A stretch of DNA of 64,000 nt from Stenotrophomonas maltophilia (GTDB lineage Bacteria; Pseudomonadota; Gammaproteobacteria; Xanthomonadales; Xanthomonadaceae). The DNA lies in NCBI GenBank assembly GCA_900113425.1, contig FOZF01000001.1:1032358-1096357 (forward strand), in the 5' to 3' direction. This document shows, one piece after another, positions 53,256 to 64,000 of this stretch. Within the stretch, counting starts at the first letter, position 1. Every line of letters starts with the position of its first letter. The notes under the pieces were generated by a model, which was not told where the DNA came from, did not search any database, and saw only the letters and a program-made list of their open reading frames with translations. Made by a program: the position numbers and the translations under genes.

Positions 53256-54482
53256 TCAGAGGTCCGTGACCACGGCCTGCACTGCGCGCTCACGGCGGTG
53301 TTCCCAGTACCAGAACACAAACCCGGCGGCGAAGAAGCCGGCCTGGCCCAGCGCCAGATGCAGCGGGCTGGCACTGAGCAGGGGCGAGACGACGCCGGCC
53401 ACCACGGTGCTGATCATCAGCTGCGCGAAGGCCTGCAGCGACGAGGCCAGGCCGCGCTGGTGCGGATACATGTCGAGCACGGCCAGCGCCAGGATCGGGA
53501 AGATCAGCGCCATGCCCATGCCACCCAGGAAAATGGGCAGTACCGCCCACGGCAGCGCGAACTGCGCCGCCAGCACCACGTAGCCGACGTTGAGCAGCGT
53601 GGACAGCGCGCACAGGGAGAAGCCGATGGTCACCTGCCGGGTCGGCGTGGTGTGCCCGGCCATGCGCCCGGACAGGAACGCGCCGGCCGTCATGCCACCG
53701 ATGGTGGGAATGAACAGCCAGGCGAAGTCGCCTTCACCCAGATGCAGGTGCTGCATCACGAACACCGGCGCGGAAGCGATGTACAGGAAAATGCCGCCGA
53801 AGCCGATGCTGCCGGCCAATGCCAGGCGCAGGAAACGCGGGTTGAAGCCGATGCGTACATAGTCACGCAGCAGTGTGCGCGGCGACAGCGGTACCCGCGC
53901 CTCCAGCGGATGCGTTTCCGGCAGGAAGCGCGCGGTGGCCACCAGCAGCACCAGCGAGAACACCACAAGGAACCAGAAGATCAGCGGCCAGCCGGCTCCG
54001 CTGAGCAGAATCCAGCCACCGATGATCGGGGCGATGGCCGGTGCGATGCCGAACAGCATCGAGACCTGGCTCATCAACCTCTGGGCATCATGGCCGTGGT
54101 ACAGGTCTCGGATCACCGCGCGGCCGACGATCATGCCCACGCCCGCCGACAGGCCCTGCAGCGCGCGGAACGCCAGCAGGGTCGGCAGATCGGTGGACAG
54201 CGCGCAGCCGACCGAGGCCCCGGCAAATACCACCAGGCCGCCGAGAATCACCCGCTTGCGGCCCCAGGCATCGGACAGCGGCCCGTGCGCCAGGCTCATC
54301 AGGCCATAGAACAGCAGGTAGACGCTGATGGTCTGCTGGACGGCCACCTCATCCACCGCCAGGCGCTGGGCCAGCTGCGGGAAGGCCGGGAAAATGGTGT
54401 CGATGGAGAACGGGCCGAACATGGCCAGGCCCGCGAGCAGCAGGGCCATGCGACGGGTGGACGGAGCAACAGCGGCGGTCAT
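53256..54482 (-). CDS. Bcr/CflA family multidrug efflux MFS transporter
   Basis: A 408-residue transporter with 12 predicted membrane helices. The Bcr/CflA signature is clear: MFGPFSIDTIFPAFPQLA in helix 1 and LAHGPLSDAWGRKRVILGG in the first cytosolic loop, and the family helix 5 segment PIIGGWILLSG. Members export drugs such as bicyclomycin or chloramphenicol by proton antiport; the substrate is unknown here. The start at 54482 follows the family length; a start 24 bases upstream is possible. Divergent from the glycine riboswitch and gcvP. Confidence 0.9.
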   Translation of the reverse strand: MTAAVAPSTRRMALLLAGLAMFGPFSIDTIFPAFPQLAQRLAVDEVAVQQTISVYLLFYGLMSLAHGPLSDAWGRKRVILGGLVVFAGASVGCALSTDLPTLLAFRALQGLSAGVGMIVGRAVIRDLYHGHDAQRLMSQVSMLFGIAPAIAPIIGGWILLSGAGWPLIFWFLVVFSLVLLVATARFLPETHPLEARVPLSPRTLLRDYVRIGFNPRFLRLALAGSIGFGGIFLYIASAPVFVMQHLHLGEGDFAWLFIPTIGGMTAGAFLSGRMAGHTTPTRQVTIGFSLCALSTLLNVGYVVLAAQFALPWAVLPIFLGGMGMALIFPILALAVLDMYPHQRGLASSLQAFAQLMISTVVAGVVSPLLSASPLHLALGQAGFFAAGFVFWYWEHRRERAVQAVVTDL

Positions 54483-54697
54483 GTGAAAGGTGTCCGGCAA
54501 GGCCATGCGCGGCACGCACGGCGGGCGCCGGTCCCGCTGCAGCAGGGGACGGCGCCAGATGAATTCGGGTATCTGCCCATCATAGGTGGGGAATGCGCCC
54601 GATGCCATGCAGCACTGCACAAAAACGCACGCCCGGGCCATCGGCCATTCAGGCGCCGGCCCCGCCCGGGCGGCCCCGGCGGCGGGCCATAACCGGC

Positions 54698-54703
54698 TAT
54701 AAT
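54698..54703 (+). promoter_or_regulatory. -10 box TATAAT before the glycine riboswitch
   Basis: A perfect TATAAT lies 14 bases before the riboswitch. The -35 region is GC-rich and not consensus. The start of transcription would be close to 54710. Confidence 0.55.
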
Positions 54704-54716
54704 CGGCGGGCAACAT

Positions 54717-54883
54717 GGTGGGAGAAGCGGAACACCGCTGCCGAAGGCGCAACGCCCGTAATCGCTCAGGCCCGATACCACCCGCAACACAACTCTGGAG
54801 AGACCGGTTCGATCCGGCGCCGAAGGGGCACGAAGCTGCGGCCAGCCGCGCTTCCAAACTCTCAGGCAAAAGGACAGAGGGGC
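54717..54883 (+). promoter_or_regulatory. Tandem glycine riboswitch
   Basis: Two glycine aptamers in series. The first has GGTGGGAGAAGCGG, CGCCGAAGGCGCAAC-like (GCCGAAGGCGCAACGCCC) and GCTCAGGC. The second has CTGGAGAGACC, GCGCCGAAGGGGCACGA and CTCTCAGGCAAAAGGACAGA, the hallmark tail. Both GCCGAAGG loops and CTCAGGC blocks of the family are present. It lies in the leader of gcvP, so glycine should raise expression of glycine cleavage. The expression platform beyond 54883 is not resolved. Confidence 0.93.
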
Positions 54884-54949
54884 GCCCCGCAGCCCGCCAT
54901 CCGGCGGCTTGTGCCCGTGCGTGTGCCCTTTCCTGACGGATCCTTCGCC

Positions 54950-57817
<2,868 letters not shown>

Positions 57818-57823
57818 TTGACG

Positions 57824-57849
57824 GAACGGCCCGCGCAAGCGGGCCGTTC
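57824..57849 (+). terminator. Hairpin terminator of gcvP
   Basis: GAACGGCCCGC, loop GCAA, GCGGGCCGTTC, then TGGTT: an 11-bp perfect stem 6 bases after the stop. The T tract is short. Confidence 0.65.
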
Positions 57850-57860
57850 TGGTTCGGGCG

Positions 57861-58271
57861 TTACGGATCCGGCATCTGCCCCAGGCTCAACTGCCAGGAC
57901 ACACCGAACCGGTCCTGCACCCAGCCATAGCGGTTGCTGAAATCGTAGTCGCCCACCGGCATCAGCCAGTGCCCGCCCTCGCCCAGCACGCGCGCCGCGC
58001 GCTCGAACTGTTCGGCGCCACCGCATTCGACGAACAGCGAGATCGACGGACTGAAGGTGAAGTCGTGCACATCCAGGCTGTCGAAGCACAGATAGTTGGT
58101 GCCGCCGAGCATGAAGGTCGCCTGCCGCACCTGGCCGGGCACTCCCGCCCCTGCGCCGTCGGGATGGCGTTGCAGGGCAAGCAGGCGGAAATCGGCGAAC
58201 GCCTCGGCGTACAGGGCCAGGGCTGCCTCGGCCTGGCCGGTGAACATCAGGAACGGACGACTGCGCAGCAT
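57861..58271 (-). CDS. VOC family protein (PhnB-like)
   Basis: A 136-residue vicinal-oxygen-chelate fold protein. The PhnB/DUF1338-type pattern is seen in MLRSRPFLMFTGQAEAALALYAEAF, the paired ISLFVECGG strand, and the closing YGWVQDRFGVSWQL. Such proteins resemble 3-demethylubiquinone methyltransferase relatives but usually lack a known activity. The ATG at 58271 has GGAG 6 bases upstream. Converges with gcvP. Confidence 0.88.
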   Translation of the reverse strand: MLRSRPFLMFTGQAEAALALYAEAFADFRLLALQRHPDGAGAGVPGQVRQATFMLGGTNYLCFDSLDVHDFTFSPSISLFVECGGAEQFERAARVLGEGGHWLMPVGDYDFSNRYGWVQDRFGVSWQLSLGQMPDP

Positions 58272-58340
58272 GGGGTGCTCCAGTTCAGCGGGCCGATGAC
58301 GGCCCCGCGAACAGGATGGCACGCAGGATGTATGCCCGTT

Positions 58341-58368
58341 GTAGAGCCGAGCCCATGCTCGGCTGTAC
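58341..58368 (+). repeat. SMAG-type GTAG repeat
   Basis: GTAGAGCCGAGCCCATGCTC followed by GGCTGTAC: GTAG header, AGCCGAGC / GCTCGGCT stem with a short loop. Lies between the permease stop and the VOC start. Confidence 0.85.
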
Positions 58369-58371
58369 GGA

Positions 58372-59742
58372 TCAGGCCTCGCGCATGCGGCGCGCGATGG
58401 CACTGCCGGCCGCGATCGTGGCGGTCAGGGCCACCATCGACAGGAACTGCAGGCGCGTATGTGCCTCGCTCAGCAGCAGGCCGAAGATCAGCGCCAGGAT
58501 CGCCAGCGCGCAGCAGGTCAGCCACGGGAAACCGGCCATGCGGAACGGCAGGCGCGCGCCGAGGCGGTCCGCACGGCGGCGCAGCACCAGCTGGGAGAGC
58601 AGCGACAGCGTCCACACCAGCAGGCAGGTCGAGCCGACGATGTTCAGCAGTACCGGCAGCACCTTGTCCGGGAACAGCAGCTCCATCACCGTCGCGGCAA
58701 AGCCGAACAGCACGCTGGCCAGAACAGCGATCACCGGCACCTGCCGCGGGTCGGTCCAGCCGAGCACGGCCGGTGCCTCGCGGCGCTGCGCCAGCGAATA
58801 CATCATCCGCGACGCGCCGTAGAGGTTGGCGTTGAGGGCCGACAGCAGGGCGATCACCGCGATCAGCGTGATGGCCGTGCCCGCCCCTGGAATGCGGGCC
58901 GCATCCAGCACCGCGGCGAACGGCGACTTCAGCGCTTCGCTGGTCCACGGCACCACGGCGATGATCACGCTCAGCGAGCCGATGTAGAACACCAGGATGC
59001 GCCAGGCCACGGTGCGGATGGCGCGGGCGATGCTGCGCTCGGGATCCTCGGTCTCGGCCGCGGCAACGGCCACGATCTCGGTCCCGCCAAAGGCAAACAC
59101 CACCACCAGCAGGGCTGCGCCGATGCCGGCCAGGCCCTGCGGCGCAAAACCGCCGTGTGCGGTGAAGTTGCTCAGTCCCGGAGAGGTCACCTGCGGCAGC
59201 CAGCCCATCAGCAGAGCGAAGCCGATGGCGATGAACGCCAGGATCGCCACCACCTTGAGAATGGCGAACCAGAACTCGAATTCGCCGAAATTCCTGACCC
59301 CCAGCAGGTTGATCGCGGTGAAGAAGAGCATGAACGCCAGGGCGGCCATCGGCACTGGAATGGCAGGCCAGACCGTGGCCAGCAGGCCCGCCGCTCCCAC
59401 GGCCTCGGCGGCGATCACGATCACCAGCTGTACCCACCAGAGCCAGCCGACAGTCGCCCCTGCCGTGGCGCCCATGGCGTCGGCGGCATAGACCGAGAAC
59501 GCGCCGCTGGTCGGCTTGGCCGCCGCCATTTCGCCCAGTGCGTTCATCACGATGATCACCAGTGCGCCGGCCACCAGGTACGACACCAGCACCGCTGGGC
59601 CGGCCGCCTGTACGCCCACACCGGAGCCCAGGAACAGGCCCGCGCCGATGGCGCTGCCCAACCCCATCATGATCAGCTGGCGTGGCTTGAGCGAATGGCC
59701 CAGGCGGGAGGGCGAGGCAGGCGTAACGGGGCTGGCGGGCAT
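58372..59742 (-). CDS. Amino acid permease (APC superfamily, AAT family)
   Basis: A 456-residue inner-membrane transporter with 12 helices. The AAT-family signature is present: LKPRQLIMMGLGSAIGAGLF in helix 1, ALGEMAAAKPTSGAFSVYA near helix 3, and FAFGGTEIVAVAAAETEDP near helix 6. These symporters import amino acids (aromatic, GABA, asparagine, D-serine and similar) with protons; the substrate is not predictable. The start at 59742 gives the usual length. Next to it is a PAS-AraC regulator on the same strand. Confidence 0.9.
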   Translation of the reverse strand: MPASPVTPASPSRLGHSLKPRQLIMMGLGSAIGAGLFLGSGVGVQAAGPAVLVSYLVAGALVIIVMNALGEMAAAKPTSGAFSVYAADAMGATAGATVGWLWWVQLVIVIAAEAVGAAGLLATVWPAIPVPMAALAFMLFFTAINLLGVRNFGEFEFWFAILKVVAILAFIAIGFALLMGWLPQVTSPGLSNFTAHGGFAPQGLAGIGAALLVVVFAFGGTEIVAVAAAETEDPERSIARAIRTVAWRILVFYIGSLSVIIAVVPWTSEALKSPFAAVLDAARIPGAGTAITLIAVIALLSALNANLYGASRMMYSLAQRREAPAVLGWTDPRQVPVIAVLASVLFGFAATVMELLFPDKVLPVLLNIVGSTCLLVWTLSLLSQLVLRRRADRLGARLPFRMAGFPWLTCCALAILALIFGLLLSEAHTRLQFLSMVALTATIAAGSAIARRMREA

Positions 59743-59824
59743 CGGCGGGAGTGGGCGGCGGCTACAGGGGCGTCACCTTACCTTGTCCCGCGCCTGTGGG
59801 GATAGGCACAGTGCAGCAGGCCGC

Positions 59825-60535
59825 TCAGGCCAGCGCCGGCTCGCCGATGCGGGCGCGGTAGGCGCGCGGCGAGAAACCGGTTTCGGCCTTGAACTTGCGG
59901 GTGAACGCGCTCTGGTCACTGAACCCGCAGGCCTGGCCGATGCAGGCGATGCTGTCGTCGCCATGCAGCAGATGCATGGCCATCTGGATCCGCAGCCGCG
60001 TCAGCACCTGCTGCGGGGTCATCTGGAACACCTTGCGGAAGCTGCGCTCCAGCTTGGACAGCGAGAACCCGGTGATGTCCAGCAACGTCTGCATGCGCAC
60101 GTTCTCGGCGTAGTGCGCGTTGAGATGGGCCAGGGCCAGCCGCAGCTGCTCGTACTGGGTTCCCAGGCTGTCTTTCTGGCCCAGGTCGCGCGAGATGCCG
60201 ATCAGGCCCTCGATGCTGCCGTCGACCACCAGCGGCCGCTTGCAGGTCAGGCACCAGCCCGGCTCGCGGTTGGCGAACAGGTGCAGCTCCATCAGGTTCT
60301 CGATCACCTCGCCGGACAGCACGCGTGCGTCCTGGTCGACATAGTCCGCACTGAGGCCGGTCGGGTAGATCTCGGCCGCGGTACGCCCGATCACGTCCTT
60401 GCGCGCGCGCAGGCCCAGCCGCCGCAGCATGGTCTGGTTGACGTGGGTGTAACGGCCCTGGCGGTCCTTGATGAAGAACAGCACGTCCGGGATGGCGTCG
60501 AACAGGGCTTCGATGTCGGCGGGCTCGACTCGCAT
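59825..60535 (-). CDS. AraC family transcriptional regulator with N-terminal PAS domain
   Basis: A 236-residue regulator. A PAS sensory domain spans about residues 6-115 (FDAIPDVLFFIKDRQGRYTHVN). An AraC/XylS domain with two helix-turn-helix units is in the C-terminal half (LLDITGFSLSKLERSFRKVF; IACIGQACGFSDQSAFTRKFK). The PAS ligand is unknown. It is divergent from the catalase gene across 111 bases, which makes catalase a plausible target, though sequence does not prove it. Confidence 0.9.
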   Translation of the reverse strand: MRVEPADIEALFDAIPDVLFFIKDRQGRYTHVNQTMLRRLGLRARKDVIGRTAAEIYPTGLSADYVDQDARVLSGEVIENLMELHLFANREPGWCLTCKRPLVVDGSIEGLIGISRDLGQKDSLGTQYEQLRLALAHLNAHYAENVRMQTLLDITGFSLSKLERSFRKVFQMTPQQVLTRLRIQMAMHLLHGDDSIACIGQACGFSDQSAFTRKFKAETGFSPRAYRARIGEPALA

Positions 60536-60646
60536 GCCCCAAGCATAGCCGAGGCGCCCTTGTCCGCGCGATCACCTGCGCGGGACCGGGGCTTAACGTC
60601 TGGCGCGCGAGGGTAGAGGTTGACCCCCGCTACAGGACCTGGATCC

Positions 60647-62743
60647 ATGGCCGCCAGCAAGCCCACCGGCAAGCGCGCACCCGCACCCGCCCCCTCTCCC
60701 GACCATCGCCGCGGCGACGGCGACGAACTGCACCTGCACGCCGGCGGCACGCACCTCCCGATGACCACGGCCCAGGGCATCCCCATCGCAGACAACCAGA
60801 ACTCGCTGCGCCAGGGCCCACGAGGCCCCACCCTGCTGGAGGACTTCATCCTCCGCGAGAAGATCACCCACTTCGACCATGAGCGCATCCCGGAGCGCAT
60901 CGTGCATGCCCGCGGCAGCGCCGCCCACGGCTATTTCGAGCTCACTCACTCGCTGGCCAAGTACACCCGTGCGCGCATCCTTGGCGAAGTCGGAAAGAAG
61001 ACTCCGGTGTTCACCCGCTTTTCCACCGTGGCCGGCGGTGCCGGGTCGGTCGACACCCCCCGCGACGTGCGTGGTTTCGCGGTGAAGTTCTACACCCCTG
61101 AAGGCAACTGGGACCTGGTGGGCAACAACATCCCGGTGTTCTTCATCCAGGACGCAATGAAGTTTCCCGACCTGGTGCATGCGGTGAAAATGGAACCGGA
61201 CCGCGCGTTCCCGCAGGCAGCGAGCGCGCACGACACGTTCTGGGATTTCATTTCGTTGATGCCCGAATCGATGCACATGATCATGTGGGCGATGAGCGAC
61301 CGCGCCATTCCACGCTCGCTGCGCATGATCGAAGGCTTCGGCGTGCACAGCTTCCGCCTGTTGAACGAGGCCGGTGACTCCACCTTCGTCAAATTCCACT
61401 GGCGGCCGAAGCTGGGCATCCAGTCCACGGTGTGGGACGAGGCGTTGAAGCTGCAGGCCGCGGACAACGATTTCCATCGACGCGACCTGTTCGAGGCGAT
61501 CGAGCGTGGCGAATTCCCCGAATGGGAACTGGCGGTGCAGCTGTTCACGGAAGAGGAGGCAGACGCATTTCCGTTCGATCACCTGGATCCGACCAAGATC
61601 ATTCCCGAATCGCTGGTGCCACTGAAGGTGATCGGGCGCATGGTGCTGGATCGCTGGCCGGACAACTTCTTCGCCGAAACCGAGCAGGTGGCCTTCTGCC
61701 CGGCCAACGTGCCGCCCGGCATCGACTTCAGCAACGACCCGCTGCTGCAGGGCCGGCTGTTCTCCTACCTGGATACCCAGCTGATCCGCCTGGGCGGGCC
61801 CAACTTCCACCAGATCCCGGTGAATGCGCCGAAGTGCCCGTTTGCCAACCACCAGCGCGATGGGCATATGCAGATGCAGGTGCCCAAGGGCCGCGTGGCC
61901 TACGACCCCAGTTCGCTGGAGGACGACAGCCCGCGCGAGACACCGGCCGGATTCCGCAGCCATGCCAGCGCCGATGACGGTCGCAAGGGGCGCACGCGTG
62001 CCGAGAGCTTCGCCGACCATTACAGCCAGGCACGGATGTTCTTCCGCAGCCTGGAAGCACCCGAGCAGGCCCATCTGGCCTCGGCGCTGGTGTTCGAGCT
62101 GTCCAAGGTGGAAACGCTGAAGGTGCGGGTTCGTACCGTCAGCCACCTGCGCAACATCGACGAAACCCTCGCGCAGCGGGTGGCGGAAGGACTGGCGCTG
62201 CCCGCCCTGCCCGACCCGGCGCCCACCGCTACGCCGGTGCGGGACATGCCGCCGGCCCCCGAGGTGCGCGTGATTGGCCGCAACAAACCCACCCTGCAAG
62301 GGCGCTGCATCGGCATCCTGTTTGATGAAGGCTCCGATGCCGGTGTCATCAGCAGCCTGCGCAAGGCCGCCGAGAAGGCCGGCGCGGCGGTGAAGCTGGT
62401 CGCTCCCAAGGTGGGCGGCGCCACCCTGAGCAACGGCAAGCTGCAAGCGGCCGACGGGCAACTGGCGGGGACTCCATCGGCGGTGTTCGATGCGGTCGCG
62501 ATCGTGCTCAGCGAGGAGGCCGGCAAGCGGCTGTCCAGGGACAGCGCGGGGCTGGAATTTGCCAGCACCGCGTGGGCACACCTGAAGGCCATCGGCAGCG
62601 ATGAAGGAGGCCAGGTGCTGCTCAAGGCGGCGCGCGTCGGCAAGGACGCAGGCATCGTCGACGCGGGCGATGCAGGCGCTTTCCTCGCCGTCGCCGCCAC
62701 CCGCCAGTGGGCCCGCGAACCGAAGCTGCGGCAACTGGCCTGA
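60647..62743 (+). CDS. katE: Large-subunit catalase (clade II, KatE/HPII-like)
   Basis: A 698-residue haem catalase with an extra C-terminal class I glutamine amidotransferase-like domain ([15 protein letters not shown] onward), as in HPII. The catalytic His87 in [12 protein letters not shown], the Asn in GNNIPVFF and the haem Tyr in RLFSYLDTQ are intact. It removes H2O2 in stationary phase. The ATG at 60647 follows AGGACCTGGATCC; a start 27 bases upstream is also in frame. Downstream, 35 bases on, lies a histone-H1-like gene. Confidence 0.95.
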   Translation: MAASKPTGKRAPAPAPSPDHRRGDGDELHLHAGGTHLPMTTAQGIPIADNQNSLRQGPRGPTLLEDFILREKITHFDHERIPERIVHARGSAAHGYFELTHSLAKYTRARILGEVGKKTPVFTRFSTVAGGAGSVDTPRDVRGFAVKFYTPEGNWDLVGNNIPVFFIQDAMKFPDLVHAVKMEPDRAFPQAASAHDTFWDFISLMPESMHMIMWAMSDRAIPRSLRMIEGFGVHSFRLLNEAGDSTFVKFHWRPKLGIQSTVWDEALKLQAADNDFHRRDLFEAIERGEFPEWELAVQLFTEEEADAFPFDHLDPTKIIPESLVPLKVIGRMVLDRWPDNFFAETEQVAFCPANVPPGIDFSNDPLLQGRLFSYLDTQLIRLGGPNFHQIPVNAPKCPFANHQRDGHMQMQVPKGRVAYDPSSLEDDSPRETPAGFRSHASADDGRKGRTRAESFADHYSQARMFFRSLEAPEQAHLASALVFELSKVETLKVRVRTVSHLRNIDETLAQRVAEGLALPALPDPAPTATPVRDMPPAPEVRVIGRNKPTLQGRCIGILFDEGSDAGVISSLRKAAEKAGAAVKLVAPKVGGATLSNGKLQAADGQLAGTPSAVFDAVAIVLSEEAGKRLSRDSAGLEFASTAWAHLKAIGSDEGGQVLLKAARVGKDAGIVDAGDAGAFLAVAATRQWAREPKLRQLA

Positions 62744-62778
62744 CGGCCTCAACCCCATCGCCTGCAAGGAGACGTGTC

Positions 62779-63240
62779 ATGCCCCGTGGAGACAAATCCG
62801 CCTATACCGGCAAGCAGAAGCGCCAAGCTGAACACATCGAGGAAAGCGAGCGCGAGCGTGGTGCCAGTGAAAGCACCGCCGAGCGCATCGCGTGGGCCAC
62901 CGTGAACAAGCAGGATGGCGGAGGCAAGCGCAGTGGCAGTGCCCGCAAGGGCGCCAAGAAGACTGCGAAGAAGGCGGCAAAGAAGGCTGCGAAGAAGACT
63001 GCGAAGAAGGCCCCGGCAAAGAAGGCCGCAACGAAGAACACTGCGAAAAAAGCACCGGCGAAGAAGGTCGCAAAGAAGACAGCAGCAAAGAAAACAGCCG
63101 CGAAGAAGGCGCCCGCGAAGAAATCCACGGCCAGCACGCGCAGTGCAGCCGCGAAGAAGGCAGCGGCAACGCGGGCGGCAAAGAAGGCGGCACGCTCGAC
63201 CGCGGCGAAGAAGGCCGCGCGGACCCGCGCAGGCGGTTGA
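62779..63240 (+). CDS. Small KGDKSxYTxKQ protein with histone-H1-like Lys/Ala tail
   Basis: A 153-residue two-part protein. The first ~50 residues (RGDKSAYTGKQKRQAEHIEE, then ERIAWATVNKQDGGG) match a small bacterial family often labelled plasmid stabilisation protein. The rest is a low-complexity tail of KKAAKK, KKTAKK and KKAPAKK units, like histone H1 or AlgP, which binds DNA nonspecifically. The ATG at 62779 has AAGGAG 8 bases upstream. It follows katE closely and may share its transcript, suggesting DNA protection in stationary phase (inference). Confidence 0.8.
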   Translation: MPRGDKSAYTGKQKRQAEHIEESERERGASESTAERIAWATVNKQDGGGKRSGSARKGAKKTAKKAAKKAAKKTAKKAPAKKAATKNTAKKAPAKKVAKKTAAKKTAAKKAPAKKSTASTRSAAAKKAAATRAAKKAARSTAAKKAARTRAGG

Positions 63241-63340
63241 GATGCCCCCGGCAGCGCAGCGGGCACAAGGTGCCTGCGGCCCTGCACGGTGACGTGGCGC
63301 GCGCCGGGCAGCATCAGCGCCCGGCGGCGCCACGGCTCAG

Positions 63341-63991
63341 TCAATCGCCGGCCCGGCCCTTGGCCGCCGGTACCGCCACGGCCACCGCCTGCAGCTTGCG
63401 CACCGCAGCGATCGGAATCGCTTCGGCCCGTCGCTGCTGCGGCCACCAGACGAACAGGAATGCGCTGCTGGAGCCCAGCAGGCGTGCGGTGCCGGGCAAG
63501 GGCGCCGCGTCGCCGTTCAACTGCAGGCGGATCACTTCCCCACGTCCCTCGTTGCGGATCTGCTGCCCACGTACCTGCACGTAGTTGGCCGCGCCGATGG
63601 CCATGAACGCGGCCACGGCCAGGGTCATCGCCGTCAGCGGCCGCAGACCTACGCCCTCCCAGCTGGTCAGTACCGAGCGCATGAGCACCGCCCGCCATGC
63701 CCAGTTGCGTGCGCGCAGTTGCTCCAGCTTGGCCGCATTGCGCATGCGCAGCGTTTCCGGCCAGCTCACCAGCAGCACCAGCAGCACGCCCGCAGCCAGC
63801 AGCAGTGCATAGGCCGGGTCACGGATGCCGGCCACCAGGAAATCGCTGGGCTGCATGTAATCCAGAATCGACAGCTCGAATCCCCGGTAGAACCAGAAGC
63901 TGCACCACAGCCCCAGCAGCGACACCAGCAGGTAGGCGGTGGTGAACAGCAGTGCCGGCTCACGGCGCATGCGGGACAGCGCCTGCATCAC
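63341..63991 (-). CDS. Hypothetical membrane protein, start near window edge
   Basis: At least 216 residues with three or four membrane segments (FTTAYLLVSLLGLWCSFWFY; YALLLAAGVLLVLLVSW; LTAMTLAVAAFMAIG) and a soluble C-terminal part with strands (VRGQQIRNEGRGEVIRLQLNG). The given start is a GTG with ATG right after it; the frame stays open to base 64000, so the true start could lie outside the window. No family recognised. Confidence 0.6.
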   Translation of the reverse strand: MMQALSRMRREPALLFTTAYLLVSLLGLWCSFWFYRGFELSILDYMQPSDFLVAGIRDPAYALLLAAGVLLVLLVSWPETLRMRNAAKLEQLRARNWAWRAVLMRSVLTSWEGVGLRPLTAMTLAVAAFMAIGAANYVQVRGQQIRNEGRGEVIRLQLNGDAAPLPGTARLLGSSSAFLFVWWPQQRRAEAIPIAAVRKLQAVAVAVPAAKGRAGD

Positions 63992-64000
63992 CGCCGAGTC

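Noticed and set aside
62960-63230. Short direct repeats resembling a CRISPR or tandem repeat array
   Set aside because: They are Lys/Ala codon repeats inside the histone-like gene, without constant repeat length or unique spacers.

Overview
The window is high-GC, gene-dense chromosomal DNA of a gammaproteobacterium in the Xanthomonadaceae, most likely Stenotrophomonas (maltophilia group). This rests on three things: small GTAG-led hairpin repeats of the SMAG type known from S. maltophilia; gene content typical of xanthomonads (methylthioinosine phosphorylase, an ACE-like M2 peptidase, the rpoE-rseA-degP-lepA order, an AidB-type flavoprotein); and strong codon bias that leaves long shadow ORFs opposite almost every gene. 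I see no rRNA, tRNA, CRISPR array, insertion sequence or prophage. The species call is inference.

Layout. 1-8.6 kb: tail of a phospholipase D family gene, an HDOD protein, leucine dehydrogenase, a lipoprotein-type S8 autotransporter protease, a thiolase and two alanine-rich lipoproteins. 8.7-16.4 kb: an AidB-like flavoprotein facing a tightly overlapped four-gene DNA repair operon (exonuclease, ATP-dependent ligase, DEXH helicase, PdeM phosphoesterase). 16.6-23.5 kb: FAD monooxygenase, cold-shock protein, purine salvage (mtnP-type, hpt), nagZ, a DsbA-like protein, a CYTH protein and rlmD. 23.6-33.1 kb: a receiver-Hpt protein, then a long minus-strand cluster rpoE-rseA-degP-lepA-lepB-DUF4845-rnc-era-recO linking envelope stress, secretion and RNA processing.

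33.3-43.8 kb: a FadB/FadJ-like fatty-acid oxidation enzyme, two pirins, an aquaporin, the cstA-ybdD carbon-starvation pair, a DUF819 membrane protein and a frameshifted VOC gene. 43.8-50.1 kb: a lipid A modification locus, with a two-component system divergent from an ArnT-like transferase, a PAP2 phosphatase and an EptA phosphoethanolamine transferase. 50.7-64 kb: M2 dipeptidase, a Bcr/CflA transporter, gcvP under a tandem glycine riboswitch, a VOC protein, an amino acid permease, a PAS-AraC regulator divergent from a large-subunit catalase, a histone-H1-like protein and a membrane protein at the edge.

The least explained signal is intergenic. Two regions (35.5-35.84 kb and 50.13-50.61 kb) each hold a head-to-head pair of long palindromes. 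The four palindromes share a conserved core, but their paired arms differ between copies and still match within each copy, which suggests selection on, or templated maintenance of, a DNA or RNA structure. A third, unrelated long palindrome lies at 17.9-18.0 kb.
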